From: Acidobacteriota bacterium | Lineage (GTDB): Bacteria; Acidobacteriota; Polarisedimenticolia; JACPZX01 | Length of the DNA: 46,029 nucleotides | Direction: 5' to 3' | Assembly (NCBI GenBank): GCA_016195325.1 | Contig: JACPZX010000050.1 | Location: 1-46,029, forward strand | Shown here: one piece after another, positions 16,370 through 24,290 of the stretch | Numbering within the stretch: position 1 is the stretch's first letter | How the letters are laid out: each line of letters opens with the position of its first letter | Made by a program: the position numbers and the translations under genes | Notes under the pieces: generated by a model | Told to the model about the DNA's origin: nothing | Databases searched by the model: none | What the model saw: the letters and a program-made list of their open reading frames with translations, nothing else

Positions 16370-18095
16370 CGGCCGCTCCGTATCCGCGGGCGTCCGACGC
16401 CCCCCGCAGCGCCCCCGACGCACCGTCGAACAGGATCGCCTGGATGTCCCCCCGCATCCCCGTCGGGGCGATCTCGTGGCCGCGCTTCCTGAGGGCCTCG
16501 GCGACGTCGGCGCTCAGCGCGTCGCGCTCGCAAGAGATCCGGTCGGGGAGCCACTGGTGATGACAGCGCGGCGCGTCGACCGCCGCCTGCAGGTCCATCC
16601 CGAAGTCCACGACGTTGACGATGACCCGCAGCACCATCGTCGCGATGCGGCTTCCGCCCGGTGTGCCGAGGGCCAGGTACGGGCGGCCGTCCTTGAGAAG
16701 GATCGCCGGAGTCATCGTCGAGAGCATCCGGCGGTTCGGGCCGACCGCGTTCGCCTCGCCGCCGACCAGGCCGTAGAGGTTCGGCTCGCCGGGGGCGACG
16801 CTGAAATCGTCCATCTCGTCGTTCAGGAAGAACCCCCACCCGTCGACCATCTCTCCGTTCCCGAAGTACCGATTGAGGGTGTACGTGTTCGTGACGACGT
16901 TGCCCATCGCATCGGCGATCGTGAAGTGCGTGGTCGATCCCGACTCCTGGAAGGAGGGCTTTCCGGGGCCCGCGTCGCGCGCCGGGGTCGCGCGCTGGGG
17001 GTCGAACGTCGCCATGGATCGCTTCGAGTAGTCGCGCGAGAGGAGCCCGGCGAGAGGGATCCGGACGAAGTCGGGATCCCCCATGAACTCGGCGCGATCG
17101 GCGTACGCTCGCTTCATCACCTCGGCGGCGAGGTGCTCGTAGGCCGACGAGCCGGCACCCATGCCCTTCACATCGAACGGCTCGAGCATGTGGAGCATCT
17201 CGACCAGGAGGGCGCCTCCCGAGGATGGGGGCGGGACCGAGATCACGTCGAGGCCCCTGTACGTGTCGCGGATGGGCTCCCGCCGCGCGGCCCGGTAGCG
17301 CGCGAGATCCTCCGAGGTGAGGATCCCGCCGCCCCGCTTCATCGTCGCGGCGAAGGCCGAGGCGATCTCCCCCTCGTAGAACGCCCGGGGACCTTCGCGC
17401 GCAATCCGCGAGAGGCACTTCGCGAGATCTTTCTGGACGAGCACCTGCCCTGGCGCGGGCGCCCTGCCGTCGGGAAAGAAGATCGCCGAGGCGGCCGGGT
17501 TCCTCATGAGGCGGGCCGACGACTCCGCGAGGTCGTCGGCGAGCCCGTCGGGGACGGGAAAGCCGGTGCCGGCGAGATCGATCGCCGGAGCGAGGAGGCG
17601 GTCGAGGGGGATGGTGCCGGCGAGATCGCGCGCCAACGCGAGGCCGGCGACGCTCCCGGGAACGCCGACCGAGAGGGCCCCCTCGGTGCTGGCGCGCTCT
17701 TTCACCTTCCCGCTCGCGTCGAGGAACATGTCGCGGCGGGCGGCGGCCGGCGCCGTCTCGCGATAGTCCACGACCAGGACGCGGCCGTCCGCCATGCGCG
17801 CGAGGAGGAACCCGCCTCCGGCGAGGTTTCCCGCCTGAGGGTACGTGACGGCGAGCGCGAAGCCGGTGGCGACGGCGGCGTCCACCGCGTTCCCTCCGGC
17901 GCGCAGGATGTCGAGGGCCACGCGGGCGGCGGTGGGTTCGGGGGTGGCGACCATGGCGTGCGGTGCGGATGGCGCGGGCCGGACCGCCGCGAGGAGCGTG
18001 GCCGGAAAGACCAGCCACGACGCGGCGGTCGCGGCGACGATGCGGATTCCTCGAGGGCGCGGGCCGCGGCCCGCGCGGCGCGTCAGGTGGTGCAT
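16359..18095 (-). CDS. ggt: Gamma-glutamyltransferase / glutathione hydrolase
   Basis: 578 residues with an export signal (basic start, then IVAATAASWLVFPATLLAAV). It is an Ntn-hydrolase made as a proenzyme that self-cleaves before a threonine. ESGSTTHFTIADAMGNVV carries the cleavage site and catalytic Thr (first T of TTHF). The large subunit has AVDAAVATGFALAVTYPQAG and GGGFLLARMADG; the small subunit has NRRMLSTMTPAIL and LGTPGGSRI. It degrades periplasmic glutathione and gamma-glutamyl compounds. GGAGG lies 5 bases before the ATG. It follows ccmD by 65 bases and may be read from the ccm promoter. Confidence 0.93.
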   Translation of the reverse strand: MHHLTRRAGRGPRPRGIRIVAATAASWLVFPATLLAAVRPAPSAPHAMVATPEPTAARVALDILRAGGNAVDAAVATGFALAVTYPQAGNLAGGGFLLARMADGRVLVVDYRETAPAAARRDMFLDASGKVKERASTEGALSVGVPGSVAGLALARDLAGTIPLDRLLAPAIDLAGTGFPVPDGLADDLAESSARLMRNPAASAIFFPDGRAPAPGQVLVQKDLAKCLSRIAREGPRAFYEGEIASAFAATMKRGGGILTSEDLARYRAARREPIRDTYRGLDVISVPPPSSGGALLVEMLHMLEPFDVKGMGAGSSAYEHLAAEVMKRAYADRAEFMGDPDFVRIPLAGLLSRDYSKRSMATFDPQRATPARDAGPGKPSFQESGSTTHFTIADAMGNVVTNTYTLNRYFGNGEMVDGWGFFLNDEMDDFSVAPGEPNLYGLVGGEANAVGPNRRMLSTMTPAILLKDGRPYLALGTPGGSRIATMVLRVIVNVVDFGMDLQAAVDAPRCHHQWLPDRISCERDALSADVAEALRKRGHEIAPTGMRGDIQAILFDGASGALRGASDARGYGAAVGY

Positions 18096-18160
18096 GGGAT
18101 CCTCCGAAGGGGGGCGCACGATATCACACGCCGCGCGCCTCCCTTCGAGGCCGGAAGGGC

Positions 18161-18328
18161 CTACCGGCCGCCCGCGTCGCCGCCGCGATCCATCCCGAGC
18201 TTTCCCCGGAGATCGTCGATCCGGCGCCTCAGAGCCTGTTGCTTCGCCATGAGGACTCCGAGGTACGTGGCGACGGCGAGCCAGATGAAGGAGTAGGCGC
18301 AGAAGAGGTACCAGAAGTTGTCGTTCAC
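18161..18328 (-). CDS. ccmD: CcmD-like small membrane protein
   Basis: 55 residues from the GTG at 18328, which overlaps the ccmC stop by four bases (GTGA). It reads NDNFWYLFCAYSFIWLAVAT, then YLGVLMAKQQALRRRIDDLR and a glycine-rich end: one membrane helix followed by a basic cytoplasmic helix, the layout of CcmD, which helps release holo-CcmE from the CcmABC complex. The sequence is too short for firm homology; position right after ccmC is the main support. Confidence 0.75.
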   Translation of the reverse strand: MNDNFWYLFCAYSFIWLAVATYLGVLMAKQQALRRRIDDLRGKLGMDRGGDAGGR

Positions 18329-19023
18329 GCGTTCCTCCGTCTCGCGTGCTGTTCCTGGAGCGCCGCGAGCTCATCCTCCGCGGTGCCGATGGGGATCCGG
18401 ATCGCCATCAGGCACGCGTAGAGCATCAGGTAGACGAAGATGCAGAAGACAAACACGACCCGCATGTCGGGGTCGAGCCCGCCGCCGCCGGAGGGCTGGA
18501 GCACGACAGGGTGCAGCCCGCGCCACCAGGTGACGGATCGGTAGACGATGTAGATGTCGAGCGCCCCCACGATGCCGAGCACCGCCGAGAAGCGCGCCTG
18601 CTGATCGCGGCTGTCCGTGTACCGGCGCACCAGAACGTAGGAGACGTAGATCAGCCAGAGGACGAGCGTCATCGTCAACCGCGCCTCCCACGTCCACCAG
18701 GTTCCCCACACCGGACGCGCCCAGAGAGGGCCGGTCACGAGGACGATCGTGCAGAAGAGGAGCCCGATCTCGGCGCTCGCGTGCGCGACGACGTCGAAGA
18801 TCAGCGCCCGCTTCCAGAGGTACAGCAGCGAGGCGACCCCCGTGACGGCGAAGGCGAGGAAGGCGATGATGCCGGCGGGGGCGTGGAAGTAGAAGATCCG
18901 CTGGACGTCGCCCATCACCTTCTCGGTCGGCGCCTCGAGAAACGCGCCGTGAAGCCCCTTCACCACCATCAGGCCGAGGATGGCGGGGAGGACGAACGGG
19001 AGGGCCTTTCTCAGGCTCGACAT
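18325..19023 (-). CDS. ccmC: Cytochrome c biogenesis protein CcmC
   Basis: 232 residues, six membrane helices. The tryptophan-rich heme-handling loop is WGTWWTWEARLT (canonical WWD domain, here with Glu in the last position). Flanking histidines are in RIFYFHAPAGII and DVVAHASAEIGLL. It loads heme onto CcmE in the periplasm. The ccmB gene ends one base upstream. The C-terminus extends over the membrane with a short basic tail. Confidence 0.92.
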   Translation of the reverse strand: MSSLRKALPFVLPAILGLMVVKGLHGAFLEAPTEKVMGDVQRIFYFHAPAGIIAFLAFAVTGVASLLYLWKRALIFDVVAHASAEIGLLFCTIVLVTGPLWARPVWGTWWTWEARLTMTLVLWLIYVSYVLVRRYTDSRDQQARFSAVLGIVGALDIYIVYRSVTWWRGLHPVVLQPSGGGGLDPDMRVVFVFCIFVYLMLYACLMAIRIPIGTAEDELAALQEQHARRRNA

Positions 19024-19024
19024 C

Positions 19025-19702
19025 TCACTCCTCGATGATGAACTCGAACGTCAGGAACGCGGCCGTGACGAAGACGGCGTCGAAGGCCGCGGCGATCACG
19101 AACCATTCCTTCGCGCCGGAGAGCGAGCCCGTTCGCATCACCGCCCTCGTCGTCTCGACGGCGGCGATGATGATCGGGACGCAGATCGAGAAAAGCAGCA
19201 GGGGGAGCAGGACCTCGCCCCGTCGCGTGCGGGCCGTCAGGGCGCCGAGGAGCGTTCCCACGCCGGCGAACCCCAGCGTGGAGACGGCGAGCACCGCCGC
19301 GAGCGCGCCCAGTTTTCCCAGGATCGGGAAATTGAAGAGCACGGCGCTGAGCGGCACGAGGATGAGCTCCACGCAGAGCATCATCGTCAGGTTCGACAGC
19401 ATCTTCCCGAGGTAGATCGACGACGGATCGATCGGCGCCAGCAGAAGGCCCTGCATCGCGTCCCCGTCCTTCTCGATGACGAACGAGTGCGACAGCGCCA
19501 GGATCCCCGCGAAGGTGAAGGTCACCCACAGGACCCCCGGCCCGATCTCCCGGAAGTCCGTGGTCGTGAAATCGAACGTGAAGTTGAAGATGACGAGGAC
19601 CAGCAGCGAGAAGAAGAACATACCCGAGACCGAGTCGAGGGTCCTCCACTCGAGCCTGAGATCCTTCAGCCATATCACCCACGCTTTTCTCAGGATGTCC
19701 AC
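19025..19702 (-). CDS. ccmB: Heme exporter subunit CcmB
   Basis: 225 residues. Opens KAWVIWLKDLRLEWRT and has six hydrophobic segments, with the family-typical FVIEKDGDAMQGLLLAPID loop near residues 74-92. It is the permease partner of the CcmA ATPase in the CcmABCD complex that frees heme-loaded CcmE. It overlaps ccmA by 13 bases. Confidence 0.92.
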   Translation of the reverse strand: MDILRKAWVIWLKDLRLEWRTLDSVSGMFFFSLLVLVIFNFTFDFTTTDFREIGPGVLWVTFTFAGILALSHSFVIEKDGDAMQGLLLAPIDPSSIYLGKMLSNLTMMLCVELILVPLSAVLFNFPILGKLGALAAVLAVSTLGFAGVGTLLGALTARTRRGEVLLPLLLFSICVPIIIAAVETTRAVMRTGSLSGAKEWFVIAAAFDAVFVTAAFLTFEFIIEE

Positions 19703-20412
19703 GCCTCGACCCTGGAGGCGTAGAGGGCCTCGAGCTCCCCCCGCGTCATCCCCGACACGGGCCGATCCTCGACGAACCGTCCGTCGGACATGATCGCGAT
19801 GCGCGTGGACAGCTCGAGCCCTTCCTCGAGATTGTGCGTGACCATCAGCACGGTGCGGCCCCGGCCGCGGATCGCGTCGAGAAGCGATCTCAGGACGCGC
19901 GCCGCCTGCCTGTCGAGGCCGGTGTACGGCTCGTCGAGGAAGACGACCTCGGGATCGTGCAGCAGCGCGCGCGCGATCGTCAGCCGCTGCTGCATGCCGC
20001 GGGAGTAGGTCCTCACGAGATCGGAGGCGCGGTGGGAGAGACCGACCTGCGAGAGCATCGAGTCGACGCGGGCGTCGCGGTCGGGCAGGTCATAGAGCCG
20101 CGCGTAGAACCGCAGGTTTTCCCTCGCGGTCAGGCCGCCGTAGAGGAACGGCGCGTGGGCAATCAGCCCGATGCGCGAGCGCGTCGCGGGTGCGCCCCGC
20201 GCGTGCGGCAGCCCCAGCAGCTTCACCTGGCCCGCGGTCGGCCGGAGCAGCCCGCAGAGAAGGCGGAGGAGCGTGGTCTTCCCCGCGCCGTTGGGCCCGA
20301 AGATCGTCAGGAACTCGCCGCGGCGCACCGTGAGATCCACACCGTCGACGGCGGGGAGGGCGCCGAAGCTCCGCCGCAGCCCTCGCGCCTCGATGGCCGC
20401 GTCAGCGGGCAT
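19690..20412 (-). CDS. ccmA: Heme exporter ATPase CcmA
   Basis: 240 residues. Walker A FGPNGAGKTTLLRLLCGLL (about 38-56), signature YSRGMQQRLTIARALL, Walker B VVFLDEPYTGLDRQA. Identity as CcmA rests on its place directly before ccmB and ccmC; the ATPase alone would only be called ABC-type. It overlaps the upstream small gene by 11 bases. Confidence 0.9.
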   Translation of the reverse strand: MPADAAIEARGLRRSFGALPAVDGVDLTVRRGEFLTIFGPNGAGKTTLLRLLCGLLRPTAGQVKLLGLPHARGAPATRSRIGLIAHAPFLYGGLTARENLRFYARLYDLPDRDARVDSMLSQVGLSHRASDLVRTYSRGMQQRLTIARALLHDPEVVFLDEPYTGLDRQAARVLRSLLDAIRGRGRTVLMVTHNLEEGLELSTRIAIMSDGRFVEDRPVSGMTRGELEALYASRVEAWTS

Positions 20413-20716
20413 GCTTCCCGGCGGGGCGCGGGGTGGGTTCGCCGCGGGCGTCGATCGCCTTCAGGACCTCCACAGCCTCGCCCGCGAGACGCTCGCGAGT
20501 CTCCTCGAAGTCCTCCTTCGAGAGCTTCCCGATGCGGTACTCCATCTCGAGGTCCTTGATCGCCGAGAGCTTCTCCTGCCGCCGGTGCAGCAGATCCTCC
20601 CGCTCGGCCGCCGCCAGATCGTGCCGCTCGCCGCTCGCATCCCCCCATCCGAGAATCGGGGAGAGGATCCACAGGGCGGCGGAGGCGAGGACGGCGGCGC
20701 AGATCGCGAAGATCAT
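20402..20716 (-). CDS. CcmI-like small membrane-anchored protein
   Basis: 104 residues. An N-terminal membrane helix (IFAICAAVLASAALWILSPI) is followed by a charged helical region with LHRRQEKLSAIKDLEMEYR and IGKLSKEDFEETRERLAGE, matching the short N-terminal part of CcmI/CycH. The large TPR domain of CcmI that binds apocytochrome is absent. It is overlapped by ccmH at its start and ccmA at its end. Homology is judged from layout and the YxxGKLSxEDFxE pattern. Confidence 0.65.
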   Translation of the reverse strand: MIFAICAAVLASAALWILSPILGWGDASGERHDLAAAEREDLLHRRQEKLSAIKDLEMEYRIGKLSKEDFEETRERLAGEAVEVLKAIDARGEPTPRPAGKHAR

Positions 20717-21327
20717 CCTTCATGCTCCTTGAGTTCCTTCTCGAGTCGTTCACGGTAGCGGCGCTCCACCGGATCCCCGGGGGCCGAACTCTCCGCAATC
20801 GACGCGCTCGGTCCGACCGTCTCGACGGTCTCCGGTCGCACCCATCCCCGCAGGACGACGGTCAGCGAGGCGAGAAGGAGGATCGCCACGGCGAAGGGAA
20901 CGAGCCAGCCGACGAGATTGATCCCGGTCTTCTCCGGAGTCGCGAGGATCTGCGGGCCGAATTCGTCGACGTAGGCCTTGATGATGTCGTCGGGCTTCCC
21001 CCCCGCGGCGATCTTCGAGGCGACCTTGTCCCTCTCGTCCGCCGCCATCCCGCACGTGCACTCGTGAAGCGTCTGGTTGACGCATCCGCCGCACATGCAG
21101 AGCACGCGCGTCGTCACCTTCATGACGTCGGGGGACTTCTCCTCGACACCGCCGGGGGCCGGCGGAGGATGGGGGGCGGTCATGCCCGCCCCCCGCGCGG
21201 CGGCAGGGTCCGTCTGCGCCGACGCCGGCGCCGCGACCATCGCGCCGAGCGTCAGCGCGAGAAGGAACAGCGCGACCGGACGGAGGACGCTCCGAGCGGA
21301 ACGGGCGCCGGGATCAGGTGGCCGCAT
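20713..21327 (-). CDS. ccmH: CcmH/CycL-like protein with an unusual cysteine cluster
   Basis: 204 residues. Signal peptide (LFLLALTLGAMVAAPASAQ), a helical domain, then a membrane helix (LVGWLVPFAVAILLLASLTV). The canonical LRCxxC redox motif is replaced by RVLCMCGGCVNQTLHECTCG, five cysteines in 15 residues, followed by the CcmH-like IAAGGKPDDIIKAYVDEFGP. CcmH reduces apocytochrome CXXCH thiols before heme attachment; the variant may do the same or bind a metal. It overlaps ccmF by 14 bases. Confidence 0.82.
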   Translation of the reverse strand: MRPPDPGARSARSVLRPVALFLLALTLGAMVAAPASAQTDPAAARGAGMTAPHPPPAPGGVEEKSPDVMKVTTRVLCMCGGCVNQTLHECTCGMAADERDKVASKIAAGGKPDDIIKAYVDEFGPQILATPEKTGINLVGWLVPFAVAILLLASLTVVLRGWVRPETVETVGPSASIAESSAPGDPVERRYRERLEKELKEHEG

Positions 21328-23323
21328 GCCGGGCCTCCCGCGCCGGCGCGGCGGCCAGGGCCGTCACGCGCGACCACTCGGGGAGCACGGCGATGTGCGT
21401 TCCGAGGATGAGGATGAACCCGCCGATCCAGATCAGCGAGACGAGCGGGTTCAGGTAGACCTTGAACGTGTAGCCGCCGGTCTGGGGGTTGGCGTCGACG
21501 AGGACCGTGTAGACGTCGTCCGACAGGTGCGGGGGCCACTGCCACATGCCGTAGATCGCCGTCTCGGTCGTCGGCTGCTCGCTCGCCCTGAAGAACCATT
21601 TCTCGGGCTGGAGGCGCGCGACCTCCGCTCCGCCCCGGTTCACCGAGAGGACGGCGCCGAGAACGTCCTTGTTCGAATCGGTGGACGAGACGGTGTCGAC
21701 GAACGTCAGCTTGTACTGGCCGATCGACATCGACTCGCCGCGCTTCAGGGTCGCGGAGGCGTCCTGCTGGAATCCGGCCGAGCCGGCCACCCCCGCGAAG
21801 ACGAAGACCATCCCGACGTGGACGAGGTAGCCCCCGTAGCGCCGCTTGTTCCGCGCCACGAGCGTGGACACTCCCACGACGAGGTTCTCACCGGCCACCG
21901 CCTGGCGGGCCCGCGCTCCCCGGTAGAATTCCACGGCGATCGTGCCCATGACGAAGACGCAGAGCCCGAACGCCGCGAGCGCGTACGGATGGCGCATGCC
22001 GACGATGAAGAGCAGCAGCGACGTCGCGGCCCCGGCGAGAATCGGCTTGGTGAAGTTCACGCGGAGATTGCGCGCGGAGGCGCGGCGCCACGCGATGAGG
22101 GGGCCGACTCCCGTCAGGAACAGGAGGAGCAGCGAGATGGGGACGTTCCATTGGTTGAACCAGGGAGGCCCGACGCTGACCTTGGAGCCGGTGAAGGCCT
22201 CCGTGAGGATCGGATAGACGGTCCCCCAGAAGACCGTGAAGCAGATGGCCACGAAGACGACATTGTTGAAGAGGAAGGCGCTCTCGCGGCTGAGGAACGA
22301 GTCGAGCCGGTGATCCGCCTTGAGGCGCGGCAGGCGCCAGACGAGAAGGGAGAGCGACACGGTGACGATGACGAGCAGGAAGCCCGAGAACCACGGGCCA
22401 ATCCCCGATCGCGCGAAGGAATGGACGGAGGCGATGACGCCGCTCCGAGTGATGAAGGTTCCGAAGATCGAGAGGCAGAAGGCGATGATGACCAGGACCA
22501 TGTTCCAGACCTTCAGCATCCCCTTCTTTTCCTGGATCATCACGGAGTGGATGAACGCGGACATCGCGAGCCACGGCATCAGGCTCGCGTTCTCGACCGG
22601 ATCCCACGCCCAGTACCCGCCCCAGCCGAGCTCGACGTAGGCCCAGTACCCGCCCTGGAGGATTCCAATCCCCAGGCAGAACCACGCGAAGAGGCTCCAC
22701 CTCCGAATCGTGACGATCCATTCGTTGCCGAGCCGCCCCGAGAGGAGCGCCGCGATCGCGAACGCGAAGGGAACCGCGACGCCGACGTAGCCGAGGTAGA
22801 GGGTCGGTGGGTGCGTCACCATCAGCGGGTGCTGGAGGAGCGGGTTCAATCCCGTGCCGTTCGCCGCGGCCCCGGTGCCGCGCTCGAACGGGTTGGCCAC
22901 GAACGTCAGCAGGACCAGGAAGAAAGTGAGGACGCTCATGAGCGTCGCCGTGACTCCGGGCATCAGGTCGCGGTTCCGGCGGCGGTTCTGGGTCACGACG
23001 AGGAGGGAGAAGACCGAGAGGATCCACGCCCAGAGAAGGAGCGACCCGGCCTGCCCCCCCCACAGGGCCGCGACCTTGTAAACCGACGGCTGCGAGCGCG
23101 TCGAGTTCTGCGCGACGTAGAGCAGCGAGAAATCGTCGTCGAGAAAGGCCTTGATCAGCGAGAGTGCGCTGATGGTGACGAGGATTCCGGCGGCCTGCGC
23201 CGCGCGCTCGCCGCTGCGCACCAACTCGGAGAGGGTGTTGGCGCGCCCGAGCCACGACGTGAGGATGGCCCAGACCGAGCAGACCAGCGCCAGGAGGATG
23301 CAGAAGTTCCCGAGTTCGCCCAT
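21314..23323 (-). CDS. ccmF: Cytochrome c heme lyase subunit CcmF
   Basis: 669 residues with about 14-15 membrane helices. It has the WWD domain as GYWAWDPVENASLMPW, preceded by GGYWAYVELGWG, and the periplasmic histidine loops around HPPTLYLGYVGVAVPF and FITRSGVIASVHSFA. The other marker, LWGGQAGSLLLWAW, is near residue 90. CcmF joins heme from CcmE to apocytochrome. The long soluble part near the C-terminus (residues about 490-620) is also as expected. It starts 4 bases after the ccmE stop. Confidence 0.94.
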   Translation of the reverse strand: MGELGNFCILLALVCSVWAILTSWLGRANTLSELVRSGERAAQAAGILVTISALSLIKAFLDDDFSLLYVAQNSTRSQPSVYKVAALWGGQAGSLLLWAWILSVFSLLVVTQNRRRNRDLMPGVTATLMSVLTFFLVLLTFVANPFERGTGAAANGTGLNPLLQHPLMVTHPPTLYLGYVGVAVPFAFAIAALLSGRLGNEWIVTIRRWSLFAWFCLGIGILQGGYWAYVELGWGGYWAWDPVENASLMPWLAMSAFIHSVMIQEKKGMLKVWNMVLVIIAFCLSIFGTFITRSGVIASVHSFARSGIGPWFSGFLLVIVTVSLSLLVWRLPRLKADHRLDSFLSRESAFLFNNVVFVAICFTVFWGTVYPILTEAFTGSKVSVGPPWFNQWNVPISLLLLFLTGVGPLIAWRRASARNLRVNFTKPILAGAATSLLLFIVGMRHPYALAAFGLCVFVMGTIAVEFYRGARARQAVAGENLVVGVSTLVARNKRRYGGYLVHVGMVFVFAGVAGSAGFQQDASATLKRGESMSIGQYKLTFVDTVSSTDSNKDVLGAVLSVNRGGAEVARLQPEKWFFRASEQPTTETAIYGMWQWPPHLSDDVYTVLVDANPQTGGYTFKVYLNPLVSLIWIGGFILILGTHIAVLPEWSRVTALAAAPAREARHAAT

Positions 23324-23327
23324 GGGG

Positions 23328-23777
23328 TCAGGAACCCGGAGTCTGGGTCGTTGCGGTGTCGGTCGGGATCCCCGCGGGGTGCTCGGTCCCCATCTTCTCG
23401 TACTTCGACGGGCACTTCGCGAGGAGGCTGCGCGCGTGGAAGCTTCCGTCCGCCTCGCGCGAGCCCTCGATCACGACTTCGCCGCCTTCCTTGAACGTGT
23501 CGGGAACCTCGCGCGCGTACACGACGGGAAAGGATCGCTTGCCGTCGGTGATTGCGAAGCTGACGCCGGCACCGTCCTCGAAGCGCACGACGCTTCCCTT
23601 GACGACGTTCCCGTTGACGCGAAACCCCCGCGCGGGGAGAGATGCCTGCTTGTCGAGATACTCGCCGACCGTGATGTAGTAGACCAGGTTCTCCTTGAAG
23701 GAGACCCCGGCCAGAGCGACAAGACCGCCGGCGATGATGAGGAGCCCGACGGTCAATTGGATGCCTTTACGTCCCAT
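23328..23777 (-). CDS. ccmE: Heme chaperone CcmE, cysteine (CXXXY) variant
   Basis: 149 residues. An N-terminal membrane anchor (IQLTVGLLIIAGGLVALAGV) precedes the OB-fold heme-binding domain (RGFRVNGNVVKGSVVRF; VVYAREVPDTFKEGGEVV). In standard CcmE the C-terminal motif is HXXXY and the His binds heme covalently. Here it is LLAKCPSKYEKMG, i.e. CXXXY, with Cys in the heme-binding position. CcmE of this type is known from Desulfovibrio and archaea. AGGAGG lies 7 bases before the ATG, and the operon promoter is at 23841-23870. Confidence 0.92.
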   Translation of the reverse strand: MGRKGIQLTVGLLIIAGGLVALAGVSFKENLVYYITVGEYLDKQASLPARGFRVNGNVVKGSVVRFEDGAGVSFAITDGKRSFPVVYAREVPDTFKEGGEVVIEGSREADGSFHARSLLAKCPSKYEKMGTEHPAGIPTDTATTQTPGS

Positions 23778-23840
23778 CTGGACCTCCTGTTGGTGCGCGA
23801 CGGGAGACCGATTGCGGGCGTGCTGGGTGAATGGACGCCC

Positions 23841-23870
23841 ATCATAACGGAGTCGCTTCGAGGGCGTCAA
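23841..23870 (-). promoter_or_regulatory. Promoter of the ccm operon
   Basis: Minus strand TTGACG (23870-23865), 18-base spacer, TATGAT (23846-23841). Predicted start near 23834, giving a leader of about 57 bases before the ccmE ATG with AGGAGG. Confidence 0.7.
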
Positions 23871-24122
23871 CGTCCGCTGTCCTGATGTTCAGCAACCGCG
23901 GTGCCCGCTCGACACGAGGCGTCGTCGCCGGCTCCCGGCGCGCGGGCCGCGCGAGCCGAGCGGCGAAGGCCTTGGATACCGGCACGTTATGCCGGCCGAA
24001 GAAGACTCGAGGTCGCGGGAGCGGGCGCTCGACTTCCTGCGGGCGGGGAGGGAGGTCTCGCAGTGCGGGAGACGACAGCGCGAAATCACGCTCCAATCGT
24101 CCTGAGCGACGGCTGGTCGGGC
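23871..24122 (+). other. Non-coding stretch, nothing recognised
   Basis: Between the ccm promoter and the small-RNA promoter. Short open frames occur on both strands but have no ribosome-binding site or family resemblance. No convincing hairpin-plus-T-run or repeat was seen. Confidence 0.5.
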
Positions 24123-24150
24123 TTGACTCCCCTTCCCGCTGGCTTATATT
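24123..24150 (+). promoter_or_regulatory. Sigma-70 promoter of the candidate small RNA
   Basis: TTGACT (24123-24128), 16-base spacer, TATATT (24145-24150), in an unusually AT-rich patch of this GC-rich DNA. No protein start follows on this strand before the terminator. Confidence 0.75.
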
Positions 24151-24154
24151 GGGG

Positions 24155-24268
24155 CTCTGGTATGCATATGCATTAGTAACAACATGCATATGCGTACAGT
24201 CCGAACAGCTTGCTTCACGACCTCCCTACCATGCCCTCGGGGGACCGAAAGGTCCCCCACTTTTTTTT
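24155..24268 (+). ncRNA. Candidate orphan small RNA, about 110 nt
   Basis: The 5' end is placed near 24155-24158 from the -10 element. A 14-bp hairpin (24160-24173 with 24184-24197, one G-U pair, loop TAGTAACAAC) starts at the very 5' end. A 41-base linker with little structure (24198-24238) contains CCTCCCTACC, C-rich and complementary to purine-rich ribosome-binding sites. It ends in a tetraloop terminator with eight T. This layout is that of trans-acting sRNAs. I do not match it to 6S, SRP, tmRNA or RNase P RNA. The only nearby open frame (from the ATG at 24184) would read through the terminator and has no ribosome-binding site. Confidence 0.6.
24239..24268 (+). terminator. Rho-independent terminator
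   Basis: GGGGGACC (24239-24246), loop GAAA, GGTCCCCC (24251-24258), then AC and eight T (24261-24268). The T-run is only on the plus-strand 3' side, so it ends plus-strand transcription. It is the clearest intrinsic terminator in the window. Confidence 0.9.
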
Positions 24269-24290
24269 CTGAGGGGATCGCGAGCCGCTC

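Noticed and set aside
24239-24258. Terminator acting for the minus-strand receiver gene
   Set aside because: On the minus strand the hairpin is followed by GAGGGCATGG and not by a T-run; the run is on the plus side only.
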